This document shows, one piece after another, positions 1 through 7,868 of a DNA stretch of 64,000 nucleotides. The stretch comes from Chryseobacterium sp. ZHDP1 (GTDB taxonomy: Bacteria > Bacteroidota > Bacteroidia > Flavobacteriales > Weeksellaceae). Under the pieces are notes generated by a model. That model was given only the letters and a program-made list of their open reading frames with translations. It did no database searches and was not told the origin of the DNA. The position numbers and the translations under genes were made by a program. The stretch is taken from NCBI RefSeq assembly GCF_018603435.1, contig NZ_CP075682.1, forward strand, positions 3,720,001 through 3,784,000, in the 5' to 3' direction. The first letter of the stretch is position 1. Every line of letters begins with the position of its first letter.

Positions 1-1
1 T

Positions 2-802
2 CTTGAAGTAATGCCTCCGATGGGCGGTTTCAACACTTCTTATCATCCGACAAACGTAAAAACTTACATTGGTTTGGCGGCAGGAAGCGGAATTTCTCCG
101 GTTTTATCGAATATTAAAGAAAGTCTTTATCAGGAGCCGAATTCCAACGCGTATCTGTTCTACAGCAACAGAAGCATGAATCACGTGATGAAAAAGGCTG
201 AGATCGATAAATTGGTGGAGCAGTTCAACGGAAGATTGAAAGTAGTTTATCTCGTAAGCCGTGAAAAGCATGAAGATCCGATTTTCGAAGGAAGAATTTC
301 CCCTGAAAAACTGGAACATTTATTTGAAAGATATGCAGATATTGATGTAAAAGAAGCCACGTATTTCATTTGCGGACCTTCTGAAATGATCAAAGGAATT
401 GCAGATTATTTAAAGAAAGATAAAAAAGTACCGGCAATTCAGGTTCTATTTGAATATTTCACTGCTCCTGACGAAGAAAATACGGAGGAAATGAGTGATG
501 AGTTCAAAGCCATTGCCAATATTGAAAGTATGGTTACTGTAATCATTGACGATGATGAATATTCGTTCCACCTGAATTCAAAAAAAGAAAGTATCTTAGA
601 TAAAGCATTGAAAGACAATCTTCCTGTACCTTTTGCATGTAAAGGGGGAGTGTGCTGTACGTGTAAAGCCGAAGTTTTGGAAGGTGAAGTCTTCATGGAA
701 AAAAACTACGCACTTACCGAAGAAGAAGTAGCCCGAGGTTACGTTCTTACCTGCCAGTGTCACCCGACAACCAATGTGGTGATGCTTAATTATGACGTAT
801 AA
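2..802 (+). CDS. paaE: Phenylacetyl-CoA epoxidase reductase subunit PaaE, 5' truncated
   Basis: Electron-transfer subunit of the phenylacetyl-CoA 1,2-epoxidase; it passes electrons from NADPH through FAD and a 2Fe-2S cluster to the PaaAC diiron oxygenase. The frame is open to the window edge (first residues LEVMPPMG), so about 90-100 N-terminal residues with the FAD-binding half are missing and the Met at base 11 is not the real start. Visible parts are the nucleotide-binding region (GLAAGSGISPVLS, later FICGPSEMI) and a C-terminal plant-type ferredoxin domain with the Cys spacing CKGGVCCTC and a later Cys in YVLTCQC. It lies upstream of paaA. In many bacteria the order is ABCDE; here E precedes A. 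The family call is very secure. Confidence 0.95.
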   Translation, partial: LEVMPPMGGFNTSYHPTNVKTYIGLAAGSGISPVLSNIKESLYQEPNSNAYLFYSNRSMNHVMKKAEIDKLVEQFNGRLKVVYLVSREKHEDPIFEGRISPEKLEHLFERYADIDVKEATYFICGPSEMIKGIADYLKKDKKVPAIQVLFEYFTAPDEENTEEMSDEFKAIANIESMVTVIIDDDEYSFHLNSKKESILDKALKDNLPVPFACKGGVCCTCKAEVLEGEVFMEKNYALTEEEVARGYVLTCQCHPTTNVVMLNYDV

Positions 803-971
803 TTAATGTAACAATGTAATAATTTACCAATGTAAAAATAATAAGATTTCACTCTAAAACTTTGTGGACTTGGCTAAATGAACGCCTTTGTGAACTTTAA
901 AAACAGTTAGTAGTAAAAGAAATCTTAGCGAACTTTGCGTTAAAATTTACCTTCATTTTAAATATTACAAG
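803..971. repeat. Spacer paaE-paaA with two repeat families
   Basis: Bases 804-840 hold an AT-rich repeat built on TGTAACAATG, also seen at 3838-3950 and 11465-11526. Bases 856-946 hold a second repeat built on GAACGCCTTTGTGAA and ACTTTGCGTTAAAA, also seen at 3276-3354 and, more diverged, at 9155-9267. No terminator is evident, so the paa genes on either side may be cotranscribed through these repeats. Confidence 0.6.
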
Positions 972-1916
972 ATGGAAATAGATATTGAAAAGTTTGTACA
1001 GTATGTACACGACGAAAATAAAGTAGAACCCAAAGATATAATGCCCGATGATTACAGAAAACTATTGGTTCGTCAGATTTCACAGCACGCGCATTCTGAA
1101 ATCGTAGGAATGCTGCCGGAAGCCAACTGGATTTCCAGAGCCCCTTCATTGAGAAGAAAAATGGCGTTGTTGGCTAAAGTTCAGGATGAAGCAGGTCACG
1201 GTTTATACCTTTATTCTGCAACCGAAACATTAGGGGACGGAACGATCAGAGCCGACAGAGATGCAACGTATGAAGATATGCTTTCAGGAAAAGCGAAATA
1301 TTCAAGTATCTTCAACTATCCTACTTTAAGCTGGGCAGATATCGGAGCGATCGGGTGGTTGGTTGATGGTGCTGCAATCATGAATCAGGTGATGTTGATG
1401 GGGAATTCTTACGGTCCTTACTCAAGGGCGATGGTGAAAATCTGTAAAGAAGAATCTTTTCACCAAAGACAAGGATACGAGATTTTGATGGCTCTTTGCC
1501 GTGGTACAAAACAGCAGAAAGAAATGGCTCAGGCTTCGTTAGACCGTTTCTGGTGGCCGGCTTTAATGATGTTTGGTCCAAACGATGACAGTTCGCCAAA
1601 CTCTAAAATTTCGATGAATTACAGAGTGAAAAGAGAAAGCAACGACAGTCTTCGTCAGAGATTCATCGATGTTACCGTTGCTCAGGCTGAGTTTTTGGGA
1701 TTAACCATTCCGGATAAAGATCTTAAGTGGAACGAAGAAAGGCAACATTACGATTTCGGAGAGCTTCCTTGGGATGAATTCATGGAGGTCTTAAAAGGAA
1801 ATGGTCCTGCCAACAAAAAGCGTATCGAAACGAAGAGAAAAGCTCAAAGAGAGAATTCTTGGGTAAAAGAAGCGGCAGCAGCTTTCGCTGAGAAGCAGAA
1901 CGAAAAGGTAAACTAA
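972..1916 (+). CDS. paaA: 1,2-phenylacetyl-CoA epoxidase catalytic subunit PaaA
   Basis: Diiron oxygenase subunit that turns phenylacetyl-CoA into the ring-1,2-epoxide, the dearomatising step of aerobic phenylacetate breakdown. At 314 aa it matches the usual length (about 310). The ferritin-like iron-binding motifs are present: D-E-x-x-H at residues 72-76 and E-E-x-x-H at 161-165, with E43 as a likely further ligand. It starts with ATG directly after a repeat-filled leader and is followed by paaB and paaC. The acidic and basic residues near the C terminus are normal for the family. The call is very secure. Confidence 0.97.
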   Translation: MEIDIEKFVQYVHDENKVEPKDIMPDDYRKLLVRQISQHAHSEIVGMLPEANWISRAPSLRRKMALLAKVQDEAGHGLYLYSATETLGDGTIRADRDATYEDMLSGKAKYSSIFNYPTLSWADIGAIGWLVDGAAIMNQVMLMGNSYGPYSRAMVKICKEESFHQRQGYEILMALCRGTKQQKEMAQASLDRFWWPALMMFGPNDDSSPNSKISMNYRVKRESNDSLRQRFIDVTVAQAEFLGLTIPDKDLKWNEERQHYDFGELPWDEFMEVLKGNGPANKKRIETKRKAQRENSWVKEAAAAFAEKQNEKVN

Positions 1917-2098
1917 TTTCTTAATTTAAACCATTAAGATTTTATTTAGAAGTTTAGTTGAATTAAGAAAAATCATTTTGATTCAAAATCTAAAGCCAAG
2001 CTAAACTTAATATTCTTAACAACTTAATTGTCCTTAATGGTTCAAATTAAAGTAAAAATTATTCAAAATCTAATCTAGATAAAAATTAAAATTTGACT
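1917..2098. repeat. Long imperfect inverted repeat between paaA and paaB
   Basis: About 180 AT-rich bases. The left arm near 1922-1942 (TTAATTTAAACCATTAAGA) is the near reverse complement of the right arm near 2031-2049 (CCTTAATGGTTCAAATTAA), and inner segments (AGTTTAGTTGAATTAAGAA against TTCTTAA near 2005-2022) also pair. A transcript would fold into a long hairpin inside the paa message. No ORF is seen. Confidence 0.5.
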
Positions 2099-2380
2099 AT
2101 GGCAAATTTAGATATGTGGGAAGTGTTTATTCAGACTAAACCGGGGTTATCTCACAAACACGTTGGAATTGTACAGGCGCCAACAGCAGAAATGGCTTTA
2201 CAAAACGCAAGAGACGTTTATACAAGAAGAAAAGAAGGAACTTCTGTTTGGGTAGTTCCAAGTAAATACATCGTAACTTCGGAAGGAGTGGATAAAGAAG
2301 CATTCTTCGATCCGGCTGATGATAAATTGTACCGTCACCCAACCTTCTACGAGATCCCGAACGATGTAAAGAATATGTAA
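2099..2380 (+). CDS. paaB: 1,2-phenylacetyl-CoA epoxidase subunit PaaB
   Basis: Small subunit of the PaaABCE epoxidase; in the family it bridges PaaAC heterodimers and is needed for activity. The protein is 93 aa, the normal size, with the hallmark start WEVFIQTKPGLSHKHVG and a conserved region around ALQNARDVYTRR. A TTG lies 6 bases upstream in frame, but the ATG at 2099 gives the family-typical N terminus MANLDMWEVF. It is flanked by paaA and paaC. The call is secure. Confidence 0.95.
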   Translation: MANLDMWEVFIQTKPGLSHKHVGIVQAPTAEMALQNARDVYTRRKEGTSVWVVPSKYIVTSEGVDKEAFFDPADDKLYRHPTFYEIPNDVKNM

Positions 2381-2449
2381 AACAGCGATTGGCTGTTAGC
2401 TGCTTGCAATTTGCCCAAAGCTAGACGCCAAAAGCCCAAAGCTAAAACA

Positions 2450-3199
2450 ATGAACCCATTATATAATTATTTATTAAAATTGGCAGATGACAGTTTCATT
2501 ATGGGACAGCGTTTGTCTGCGTGGTGCGGTGAAGGTCCTTATCTGGAGGAAGATATTGCATTAACGAATATTGCGCTGGATGAACTTGGTCAGGCGAACA
2601 ACTTTTACGTTTACGCCTCAAGACTTTTAGACGACGGAAAATCTGAAGATGATATCGCCTTTTTAAGATATGAACACGAATATGTGAATGCACACTGGAC
2701 TGAACTTCCGAACGAAGATTATGCCCAGACCATTTTAAAAGTGTATGTTTTTGCAGTCTATCAGAAACTGATGTACGAAGCATTGTCCAATTCAGCCAAT
2801 GAAGAATTGGCGGCGATTGCTCAAAAATCATTAAAAGAGGTAAAATACCATTACACACACGCTGCTTCCTGGATGAAAATTTTTGCTCAGGGAACAGAAG
2901 AAAGTAAGAGCCGTCTGGTAAAAGCCATTGAAAACATCTGGGAATACACCAAAGGTCTATTTGCAAAAACAGAAGGAGAAGATGATTTGGTCGCTTTAAA
3001 TATTGCTCCGAATACCGATGCTCTTTATGAAGAATTTATAACGATCACTCAAAAAGATTTTGCAGATTTCCAGTTAGAATATCCTACAAATCCTTTCATG
3101 CAGCCAAAATCCAGAACAGGATATCACACAGAATATTTTGGATATATCCTTTGTGAATTGCAGTATATGCAGAGAGCATATCCGGGTTGTACGTGGTAG
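2450..3199 (+). CDS. paaC: 1,2-phenylacetyl-CoA epoxidase structural subunit PaaC
   Basis: Ferritin-like partner of PaaA that stabilises the catalytic subunit and helps form the substrate site. It has 249 aa from the ATG at 2450, close to E. coli PaaC. The in-frame TTG at 2411 would add 13 residues encoded by a short repeat-like spacer and is unlikely to be used. The N-terminal segment YLLKLADDSFIMGQRLSAWCG and the helix ALDELGQANNFY are typical. The spacer 2381-2449 shows repeated GCCAAAAGCCCAAAGCT-like words. The call is secure. Confidence 0.95.
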   Translation: MNPLYNYLLKLADDSFIMGQRLSAWCGEGPYLEEDIALTNIALDELGQANNFYVYASRLLDDGKSEDDIAFLRYEHEYVNAHWTELPNEDYAQTILKVYVFAVYQKLMYEALSNSANEELAAIAQKSLKEVKYHYTHAASWMKIFAQGTEESKSRLVKAIENIWEYTKGLFAKTEGEDDLVALNIAPNTDALYEEFITITQKDFADFQLEYPTNPFMQPKSRTGYHTEYFGYILCELQYMQRAYPGCTW

Positions 3200-3205
3200 A
3201 AACAC

Positions 3206-3238
3206 AAACCTCACAGGTTTTAAAAACCTGTGAGGTTT
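3206..3238. repeat. 33-bp palindrome (REP-like), CACAGG type
   Basis: Perfect 15-bp inverted arms, AAACCTCACAGGTTT at 3206-3220 and AAACCTGTGAGGTTT at 3224-3238, around a 3-base loop TAA. An identical-arm copy lies at 25000-25032, and single-base variants flank the RAYT transposase at 9916-9948 and 10575-10607. It lies 6 bases after the paaC stop, so its RNA hairpin may act as a 3' stabiliser or weak terminator. Confidence 0.9.
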
Positions 3239-3275
3239 AAAAATAACAAACGACCATAACAATTTTGCAGTTTAC

Positions 3276-3354
3276 GGCTTTGCTAAGTAGAACGCCTTTG
3301 TGAATTAAAAAAAATGGTAGTCAAAAAAACTTAGCACATTTTACGTAAAAATTA
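3276..3354. repeat. Dispersed repeat, second copy (GAACGCCTTTGTGAA family)
   Basis: This segment aligns with 865-946 upstream of paaA. It shares GAACGCCTTTGTGAA, then an A-rich stretch with a GGTAGT/TAGTAG word, then AACTTAGC and a TTTACGTAAAA/TTTGCGTTAAAA end. It fills the leader of paaD. No coding potential is seen. Confidence 0.6.
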
Positions 3355-3368
3355 AGATAAAAAGAAGA

Positions 3369-3833
3369 TTGAAAAATCCTTTAGAAATATTAGAAATGGT
3401 TCCCGATCCGGAAATTCCGGTGATTAATATCGTGGAATTGGGTATTGTAAGAGAAGCGAAAATTACCAGCGAAAATTCCTGCGAAGTAACGATTACGCCT
3501 ACTTATTCTGCCTGTCCCGCCATGTTTACCATTGAGGAAGACATCATCAAAATCATGAAGGAAAACGGATGGGAGGCAAAAGTAGTGACCAAAATGTTTC
3601 CGATCTGGACGACGGACTGGTTAACGGATGAAGCGAGAGAAAAACTTCGGGTGTACGGAATCACTCCTCCCGAAAAAGGAGCCGACGAACATCATATCGG
3701 GAAACCGAAAAAATGTCCGCGTTGCGGTTCTATGAACTCAAAACAGATCAGCAGATTCGGGTCTACGCTATGCAAGGCTTCGTATCAGTGTTTAGATTGT
3801 CTGGAACCATTTGACTATTTTAAATGTCACTAA
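3369..3833 (+). CDS. paaD: 1,2-phenylacetyl-CoA epoxidase accessory protein PaaD
   Basis: MIP18/DUF59-family accessory protein, thought to help assemble or maintain the metal centres of the PaaABCE epoxidase (E. coli PaaD). It has 154 aa: an N-terminal DUF59 domain with VPDPEIPVINIVELGIV and SACPAMF, and a C-terminal Cys-rich zinc-type module (CPRCGS, then C, C and CLDC). The frame has no ATG near its beginning. A stop lies upstream at 3318 and the first plausible start is TTG at 3369, preceded by AAAGAAGA. The call is secure; the start is moderately sure. Confidence 0.93.
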   Translation: MKNPLEILEMVPDPEIPVINIVELGIVREAKITSENSCEVTITPTYSACPAMFTIEEDIIKIMKENGWEAKVVTKMFPIWTTDWLTDEAREKLRVYGITPPEKGADEHHIGKPKKCPRCGSMNSKQISRFGSTLCKASYQCLDCLEPFDYFKCH

Positions 3834-3837
3834 ATGA

Positions 3838-3950
3838 GTGTAACAATCTGAAAATGTAGCAATATAACAATTTTGAATGCTTTAAATATTGTTATACTTA
3901 TAAACTGATATATTGGTGCATTTTTATTGTTAAATTAGTGCATTAATCAT
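3838..3950. repeat. AT-rich TGTAACAAT repeat with inverted halves
   Basis: Starts GTGTAACAATCTGAAAATG and ends ATTGTTAAATTAGTGCATTA, whose reverse complement resembles the start. Related sequence lies at 804-840 and 11465-11526. It fills the paaD-paaG spacer. No ORF or clear promoter is visible. Confidence 0.5.
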
Positions 3951-3964
3951 AAAAAATTAAAACT

Positions 3965-4765
3965 ATGTATACACAACTCGATATTGAGTCGCATTTCGAC
4001 GGAAAATTAAAAATTGCTTATCTCAATCAGCCTGAAACAATGAACGCGCTTACAAAGCCGTCTTTATCAGATCTGAAAGATTTCGTAAAAGAATGCAGTG
4101 AAGATCCTGCGGTAAGATGTGTTGCCATTTCAGGAAGGGGAAGAGCATTCTGTTCCGGTCAGAATCTTGATGATGCATTTGTTCAGGGCAATGAACATCA
4201 TGACAACGATATCATCAGAAAAATTGTAACAGATTATTACAATCCGTTAGTGATGGAAATTACCCATTGTAAAAAACCGGTTGTTGCATTGGTAAACGGT
4301 CCTGCAGTTGGAGCCGGAGCAATGTTGGCGTTGATCTGCGATTTTGTTCTGGCAACTGAAAAAGCTTATTTTGCTCAGGCATTTTCCAATATCGGTCTGA
4401 TTCCTGATACGGGCGGAACTTACTTTTTACCAAAATTATTGGGAAGACAATTGGCTAATTATTTAGCATTTACCGGAAAAAAATTATCCGCGGAAGAATC
4501 TAAATCATACGGTTTGGTTGCTGAAGTTTTCACTGAAGAAGAATTCAATTCAAAATCAATGGAAATTTTAGAAAGAGTTTCCAATATGCCGACTGTTGGC
4601 TTGAAATTAACCAAGAAAGCATTTGCACATTCTTATGACAATACGCTGAAGCAGCAGTTGGAATTAGAAGGTGATCTGCAGCAGAAAGCTGCAGAAACAG
4701 AAGATTTTAAAGAAGGAGTAAGTGCCTTTTTACAGAAAAGAAAACCTGAATATAAAGGGAAATAA
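3965..4765 (+). CDS. paaG: 2-(1,2-epoxy-1,2-dihydrophenyl)acetyl-CoA isomerase PaaG
   Basis: Crotonase-fold enzyme that isomerises the ring epoxide to oxepin-CoA; in E. coli it also shifts double bonds later in the pathway. At 266 aa it is the normal size. Crotonase features seen are SGRGRAFCSGQNL (CoA and oxyanion region), NGPAVGAGAMLALICDF (second oxyanion loop) and IGLIPDTGGTYFLPKLLG. PaaF, the other crotonase of the pathway, would look similar. Position next to paaD and the SGQNL motif favour PaaG. Confidence 0.88.
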   Translation: MYTQLDIESHFDGKLKIAYLNQPETMNALTKPSLSDLKDFVKECSEDPAVRCVAISGRGRAFCSGQNLDDAFVQGNEHHDNDIIRKIVTDYYNPLVMEITHCKKPVVALVNGPAVGAGAMLALICDFVLATEKAYFAQAFSNIGLIPDTGGTYFLPKLLGRQLANYLAFTGKKLSAEESKSYGLVAEVFTEEEFNSKSMEILERVSNMPTVGLKLTKKAFAHSYDNTLKQQLELEGDLQQKAAETEDFKEGVSAFLQKRKPEYKGK

Positions 4766-4767
4766 TT

Positions 4768-5188
4768 AATTTGAAAATGGGTTAATTTGAGAATTTGAAA
4801 ATGAGAAATGATAAAGAGAATATTATTGTAAATAAGACTTTTGATTTTGCTTTAGACATCATTGAATTTTCAGAAGGTTTGTATGAATCTAAAAGATTTC
4901 CATTAGCAAATCAGATTTTCAAATCTGGAACTTCGATTGGAGCTAATGTTAGAGAAGCTCAAAATGCAGAAAGCAAAGCAGATTTTATCCATAAATTGAA
5001 AATTGCAGCTAAAGAAGCTGATGAAACAGAATATTGGCTTTTACTGTGTTTAAAGTCTCCACATTTACAATCGCCCAGTGAAAAATTAATTTCAGATTTA
5101 AAAGAAATTTTATTAATTCTATCTAAAATCATTTCAAGTTCAAAACTTAAATAATTTTCAAATTAACTCATTTCCAAATTTTCAAATT
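4768..5188. repeat. S23-type gene enclosed by AT-rich inverted repeats
   Basis: The left arm 4768-4803 is made of AATTTGAAAATG and GTTAATTTGAGAATTTG words. The right arm 5154-5188 is their reverse-complement type (ATTTTCAAATTAACTC, then CCAAATTTTCAAATT). The S23-type gene at 4801 begins inside the left arm. Two further inverted pairs of the same words, without a gene between them, lie at 7771-7862 and 9073-9300. The unit therefore looks like a movable or IVS-like cassette with gene-less relatives nearby. Confidence 0.65.
4801..5154 (+). CDS. Four-helix-bundle (S23 / 23S rRNA IVS-type) protein
   Basis: 117 aa, helical and charged, with family features FDFALDIIEFSEGLYESKRFPLANQIFKSGTSIGANVREAQNA and an E-x-x-Y-W-L segment near the C terminus. 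The family is named after ORFs inside 23S rRNA intervening sequences, and its fold is shared by the Avd accessory proteins of diversity-generating retroelements. Its function is unknown. ATG 4801 is chosen over the TTG six bases upstream. It interrupts the paa order between paaG and paaH and sits between AT-rich inverted repeats, so it is probably a passenger and not a pathway gene. No reverse transcriptase is nearby. Confidence 0.85.
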   Translation: MRNDKENIIVNKTFDFALDIIEFSEGLYESKRFPLANQIFKSGTSIGANVREAQNAESKADFIHKLKIAAKEADETEYWLLLCLKSPHLQSPSEKLISDLKEILLILSKIISSSKLK

Positions 5189-5194
5189 AAAAAT

Positions 5195-6325
5195 ATGAAT
5201 GTAGGAATTATCGGTGCCGGAACCATGGGAATCGGCATTGCACAGGTAGCCGCAACGAATGGATGCAAAGTCTGGATTTATGACGCTAATGCAAAACAAG
5301 TAGAAACGGCAACCGTAGGTTTGGAAAAAACATTGACTAAACTGGTCGACAAACAGAAAATTTCGGCGGAGAAAATGACTGAAATTTTAGCCAATATTTC
5401 CATTGCCACCGAATTAAAAGACTTCAAAGATTGTGAACTGATCATTGAAGCCATCATCGAAAATAAAGAAATAAAAACCAAAGTTTTCACAGAATTAGAG
5501 AAATACGTTTCAGAAAGCTGTGTTATTGGTTCCAATACTTCTTCCATTTCCATCACTTCTCTTGGTGCGGAATTACAGAAACCGGAGCGTTTCATCGGAA
5601 TTCACTTCTTCAATCCGGCTCCGCTGATGCCTTTAGTGGAGGTTATTCCATCCTTGTTAACCGAAAAATCTTTAGCGGAAAAAATCTACAGTCTCATGAA
5701 AGATTGGGGTAAAACTCCTGTTGTTGCCAAAGATATCCCCGGATTTATCGTCAACAGAATTGCCCGTCCTTACTATGGTGAAGGGTTGAGAATTGTTGAG
5801 GAAAGCATCGCAACAGTAGAACAGGTTGATGATGCCATGAAAACTTTAGGTAACTTTAAAATGGGACCTTTTGAGTTAATGGATTTAATTGGAGTTGATG
5901 TGAATTTCTCGGTAACTAAAACTGTGTACAACGAATATTTCTACGATCCGAAATACAAACCGTCTCTTCTTCAGCAAAGAATGTCGGAAGCTAAACTTCA
6001 CGGCAGAAAAATAGGAAAAGGATTTTACGATTATTCGGAAGGAGCTGTTAAAGCAGAACCTGTGAAAGATGAGGCGCTTTATCAGCAAATATTCATGAGA
6101 ATTATTTCTATGCTGATTAATGAAGCCGTAGAAGCAAAAAGGTTAGGCGTAGCAAATGACGAAGATCTGGAACTCGCAATGCAGAAAGGCGTAAATTATC
6201 CCAAAGGTTTATTGGCATGGGGAAAAGAAATAGGATATTCTAAAATCTCCGAAACTTTGCAGGATCTTTACGAAGAATATCAGGAAGAGAGATACAGACA
6301 AAGTCCGTTGCTGAGAAAATTATAG
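5195..6325 (+). CDS. paaH: 3-hydroxyacyl-CoA dehydrogenase PaaH
   Basis: NAD-dependent enzyme that oxidises 3-hydroxyadipyl-CoA to 3-oxoadipyl-CoA. It has an N-terminal Rossmann motif GIIGAGTMGIGIAQ (residues 4-17), the catalytic segment around GIHFFNPAPLMPLVEV, and a C-terminal 3HCDH domain with DIPGFIVNRI and HGRKIGKGFYDY. At 376 aa it is one-module length, shorter than E. coli PaaH (about 475), which has a duplicated C-terminal domain. The next gene starts 1 base after its stop, so the following small genes may be cotranscribed. Confidence 0.9.
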   Translation: MNVGIIGAGTMGIGIAQVAATNGCKVWIYDANAKQVETATVGLEKTLTKLVDKQKISAEKMTEILANISIATELKDFKDCELIIEAIIENKEIKTKVFTELEKYVSESCVIGSNTSSISITSLGAELQKPERFIGIHFFNPAPLMPLVEVIPSLLTEKSLAEKIYSLMKDWGKTPVVAKDIPGFIVNRIARPYYGEGLRIVEESIATVEQVDDAMKTLGNFKMGPFELMDLIGVDVNFSVTKTVYNEYFYDPKYKPSLLQQRMSEAKLHGRKIGKGFYDYSEGAVKAEPVKDEALYQQIFMRIISMLINEAVEAKRLGVANDEDLELAMQKGVNYPKGLLAWGKEIGYSKISETLQDLYEEYQEERYRQSPLLRKL

Positions 6326-6326
6326 G

Positions 6327-6791
6327 ATGAAGTTTTTTCCGGAAAAATCTGAAGAATTAAAATCTTCAAAAATAATTGAAGAAGTATTATTAAATATCAA
6401 AAATAATACTGAGATCAGTTCTTTGACAATGAGAAGGTCTGATAAATATTTCAAGGGAAATATAGATAAGAATTATTTCAAAATAATCAGTTCAGAAAAG
6501 CCCTTAGGAATTTTCTGTGTTTATGAAGGAAGATTCGTTCGGAAAGAAAGTGAGACAATAATAAGGTTGGATACAAAATTTCATAATACATTTAAAATAT
6601 TGATTTATATATGGAGTTTGCTTCCCTTTTTTCTGATTATTATAAATTTTTTAGAACTTGGAGTAAAGGCTTTTTCCCTATTTATACCACTTCTGATGAT
6701 ATTTGGATTTTTATATTTTATAATTAATTTTCTTTTTAAAAAATCTTATGAAAATGGGATTAAAGATTTGAAAAGAATAATCAATCAATAA
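6327..6791 (+). CDS. Hypothetical membrane protein, 154 aa
   Basis: Not recognised. The N-terminal half is charged and soluble; the C-terminal half has two hydrophobic helices (near IYIWSLLPFFLIIINFL and FSLFIPLLMIFGFLYFIINFLF) and a short basic tail. It begins 1 base after paaH and is followed by two other small unknown genes before paaI. The composition is more AT-rich than paaH. The function is unknown and may be unrelated to phenylacetate. Confidence 0.65.
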   Translation: MKFFPEKSEELKSSKIIEEVLLNIKNNTEISSLTMRRSDKYFKGNIDKNYFKIISSEKPLGIFCVYEGRFVRKESETIIRLDTKFHNTFKILIYIWSLLPFFLIIINFLELGVKAFSLFIPLLMIFGFLYFIINFLFKKSYENGIKDLKRIINQ

Positions 6792-6802
6792 AATTGATTT
6801 TT

Positions 6803-7030
6803 ATGAGTAGGTCAAAAAGAAAAACTCCGATTATCGGAATAACAACTGCTGAATCAGAAAAGGAAAATAAACTAGAAGCCAATAGAAAGCTCAGAAGATT
6901 GAATAGAATGAAAATTCATAAGGGAGATTTTGAATTTTTTCAGCTAAGAGAAATATCAGATGTCTGGTGTTTTGATAAAGATGGTAAACAATATTTAAAA
7001 CATCCCGACAGAAAAGATTTGATGAAATAA
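6803..7030 (+). CDS. Hypothetical small basic protein, 75 aa
   Basis: Starts MSRSKRKTPIIGITTAESEK and is rich in Lys and Arg, with a central RKLRRLNRMKIHKG and the end WCFDKDGKQYLKHPDRKDLMK. ATG 6803 is preferred to TTG 6794. It sits 11 bases after the membrane protein and 11 bases before the next gene. Similar short basic proteins occur beside immunity- or toxin-like genes in flavobacteria, but nothing here proves such a role. Confidence 0.6.
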   Translation: MSRSKRKTPIIGITTAESEKENKLEANRKLRRLNRMKIHKGDFEFFQLREISDVWCFDKDGKQYLKHPDRKDLMK

Positions 7031-7041
7031 TATTATTTAGG

Positions 7042-7356
7042 ATGGATATAGAATCATTCAGAGCTGAACTTGAAACAAGGCTTACCATTGAAAAAGAATA
7101 TATAAATCAGGAGCTTTCCTCGATTGAAGATTATCAGGAAAAACTTGAATTATTAGGCAAATTCAATGAAAAATATAAAGAACTGATTAACAGATTAGCA
7201 AATGAATTTGGAATTGATTTAAATGAACATTTTCAAACAGAAGATCCTTCAAATTCCGAAAATCTTTCGTCCCATCAGATTATTCTTGGAAAGACCATGT
7301 CGGTTTACGACAAGTTGGCTGATGAATTATTTGAAAAAATAACTAGCAAAAATTAA
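7042..7356 (+). CDS. Hypothetical helical protein, 104 aa
   Basis: Predominantly charged and helical (ELETRLTIEKEYINQELSS and later LLGKFNEKYKELINRLANEFG), with a Ser/Asn-rich middle and an acidic character. No signal peptide or membrane segment is seen. It ends 1 base before paaI starts, so it is probably cotranscribed with it. No family is recognised. Confidence 0.6.
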   Translation: MDIESFRAELETRLTIEKEYINQELSSIEDYQEKLELLGKFNEKYKELINRLANEFGIDLNEHFQTEDPSNSENLSSHQIILGKTMSVYDKLADELFEKITSKN

Positions 7357-7357
7357 A

Positions 7358-7771
7358 ATGAATCCGAGACAGGTTGCAAAATATATGTTTGATCAGGATT
7401 ATTTTTCCCAATGGATGAATATTAAACTGATTGAAGTCAGAGAAAATTATTGTTTAATAGAAATGCCCATTAAAAAAGAAATGATTAATGGGCTGAAAAC
7501 GGTTCACGGAGGCGTTACATTTGCTTTTGCAGATTCTGCACTGGCTTTTTCGTCCAACAATTCCGGTGATGCTGCTGTTGCATTAAACTGCATCATCAAT
7601 TTTACCAAAGCCGGAAAAGAAGGGGATACTTTCAGAGCAGAAAGTATTTTGGTCAATGAAACCAGAAAAACCGCTGTTTACGATATTAAAATTACCAATC
7701 AAAACGAAGAATTGATTGCAAAATTTGTCGGAACAGTGTATAAAATCGGAAAAAAAGTAATAGAATTATAA
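7358..7771 (+). CDS. paaI: Hydroxyphenylacetyl-CoA thioesterase PaaI
   Basis: Hotdog-fold thioesterase that hydrolyses ring-hydroxylated phenylacetyl-CoA and so frees CoA trapped in dead-end products. It has 137 aa, the usual length. The family signature is seen in KKEMINGLKTVHGGVTFAFADSALAFSSN, including HGG, the Asp and the following ADSA stretch that form the active site across the dimer. The start is ATG 7358, one base after the upstream stop. It is likely cotranscribed with the small genes before it. The call is secure. Confidence 0.93.
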   Translation: MNPRQVAKYMFDQDYFSQWMNIKLIEVRENYCLIEMPIKKEMINGLKTVHGGVTFAFADSALAFSSNNSGDAAVALNCIINFTKAGKEGDTFRAESILVNETRKTAVYDIKITNQNEELIAKFVGTVYKIGKKVIEL

Positions 7772-7862
7772 AATTTGGAAATTTGAGAATGAAGCAATTT
7801 GAAAATTATTTTTTAATGCTTTTTTCATTTTCAAATTATCAAATTAACACATTTTCAAATTA
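7771..7862. repeat. AT-rich inverted repeat pair without a gene
   Basis: Left element 7771-7806 (AAATTTGGAAATTTGAGAAT, then CAATTTGAAAAT) and right element 7826-7862 (CATTTTCAAATTATC, then ACATTTTCAAATTA) are inverted copies of the words that bracket the S23-type gene at 4801. About 20 bases separate them. The pair fills the paaI-thiolase spacer. Confidence 0.6.
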
Positions 7863-7868
7863 AATAAA

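Noticed and set aside
2499..2966. Long antisense frame of 155 codons over paaC
   Set aside because: It lies wholly inside paaC, has an unnatural residue mix (many Arg, His, Cys, Trp) and no start context. It is a shadow of the real gene.
4801..5154. Diversity-generating retroelement because the protein fold is shared with Avd
   Set aside because: No reverse transcriptase, template repeat or variable repeat is seen around it. The surrounding repeats are AT-rich inverted words, not template and variable pairs.
4801..5154. A true 23S rRNA intervening sequence
   Set aside because: There is no 23S rRNA sequence on either side; the flanks are paaG and paaH.
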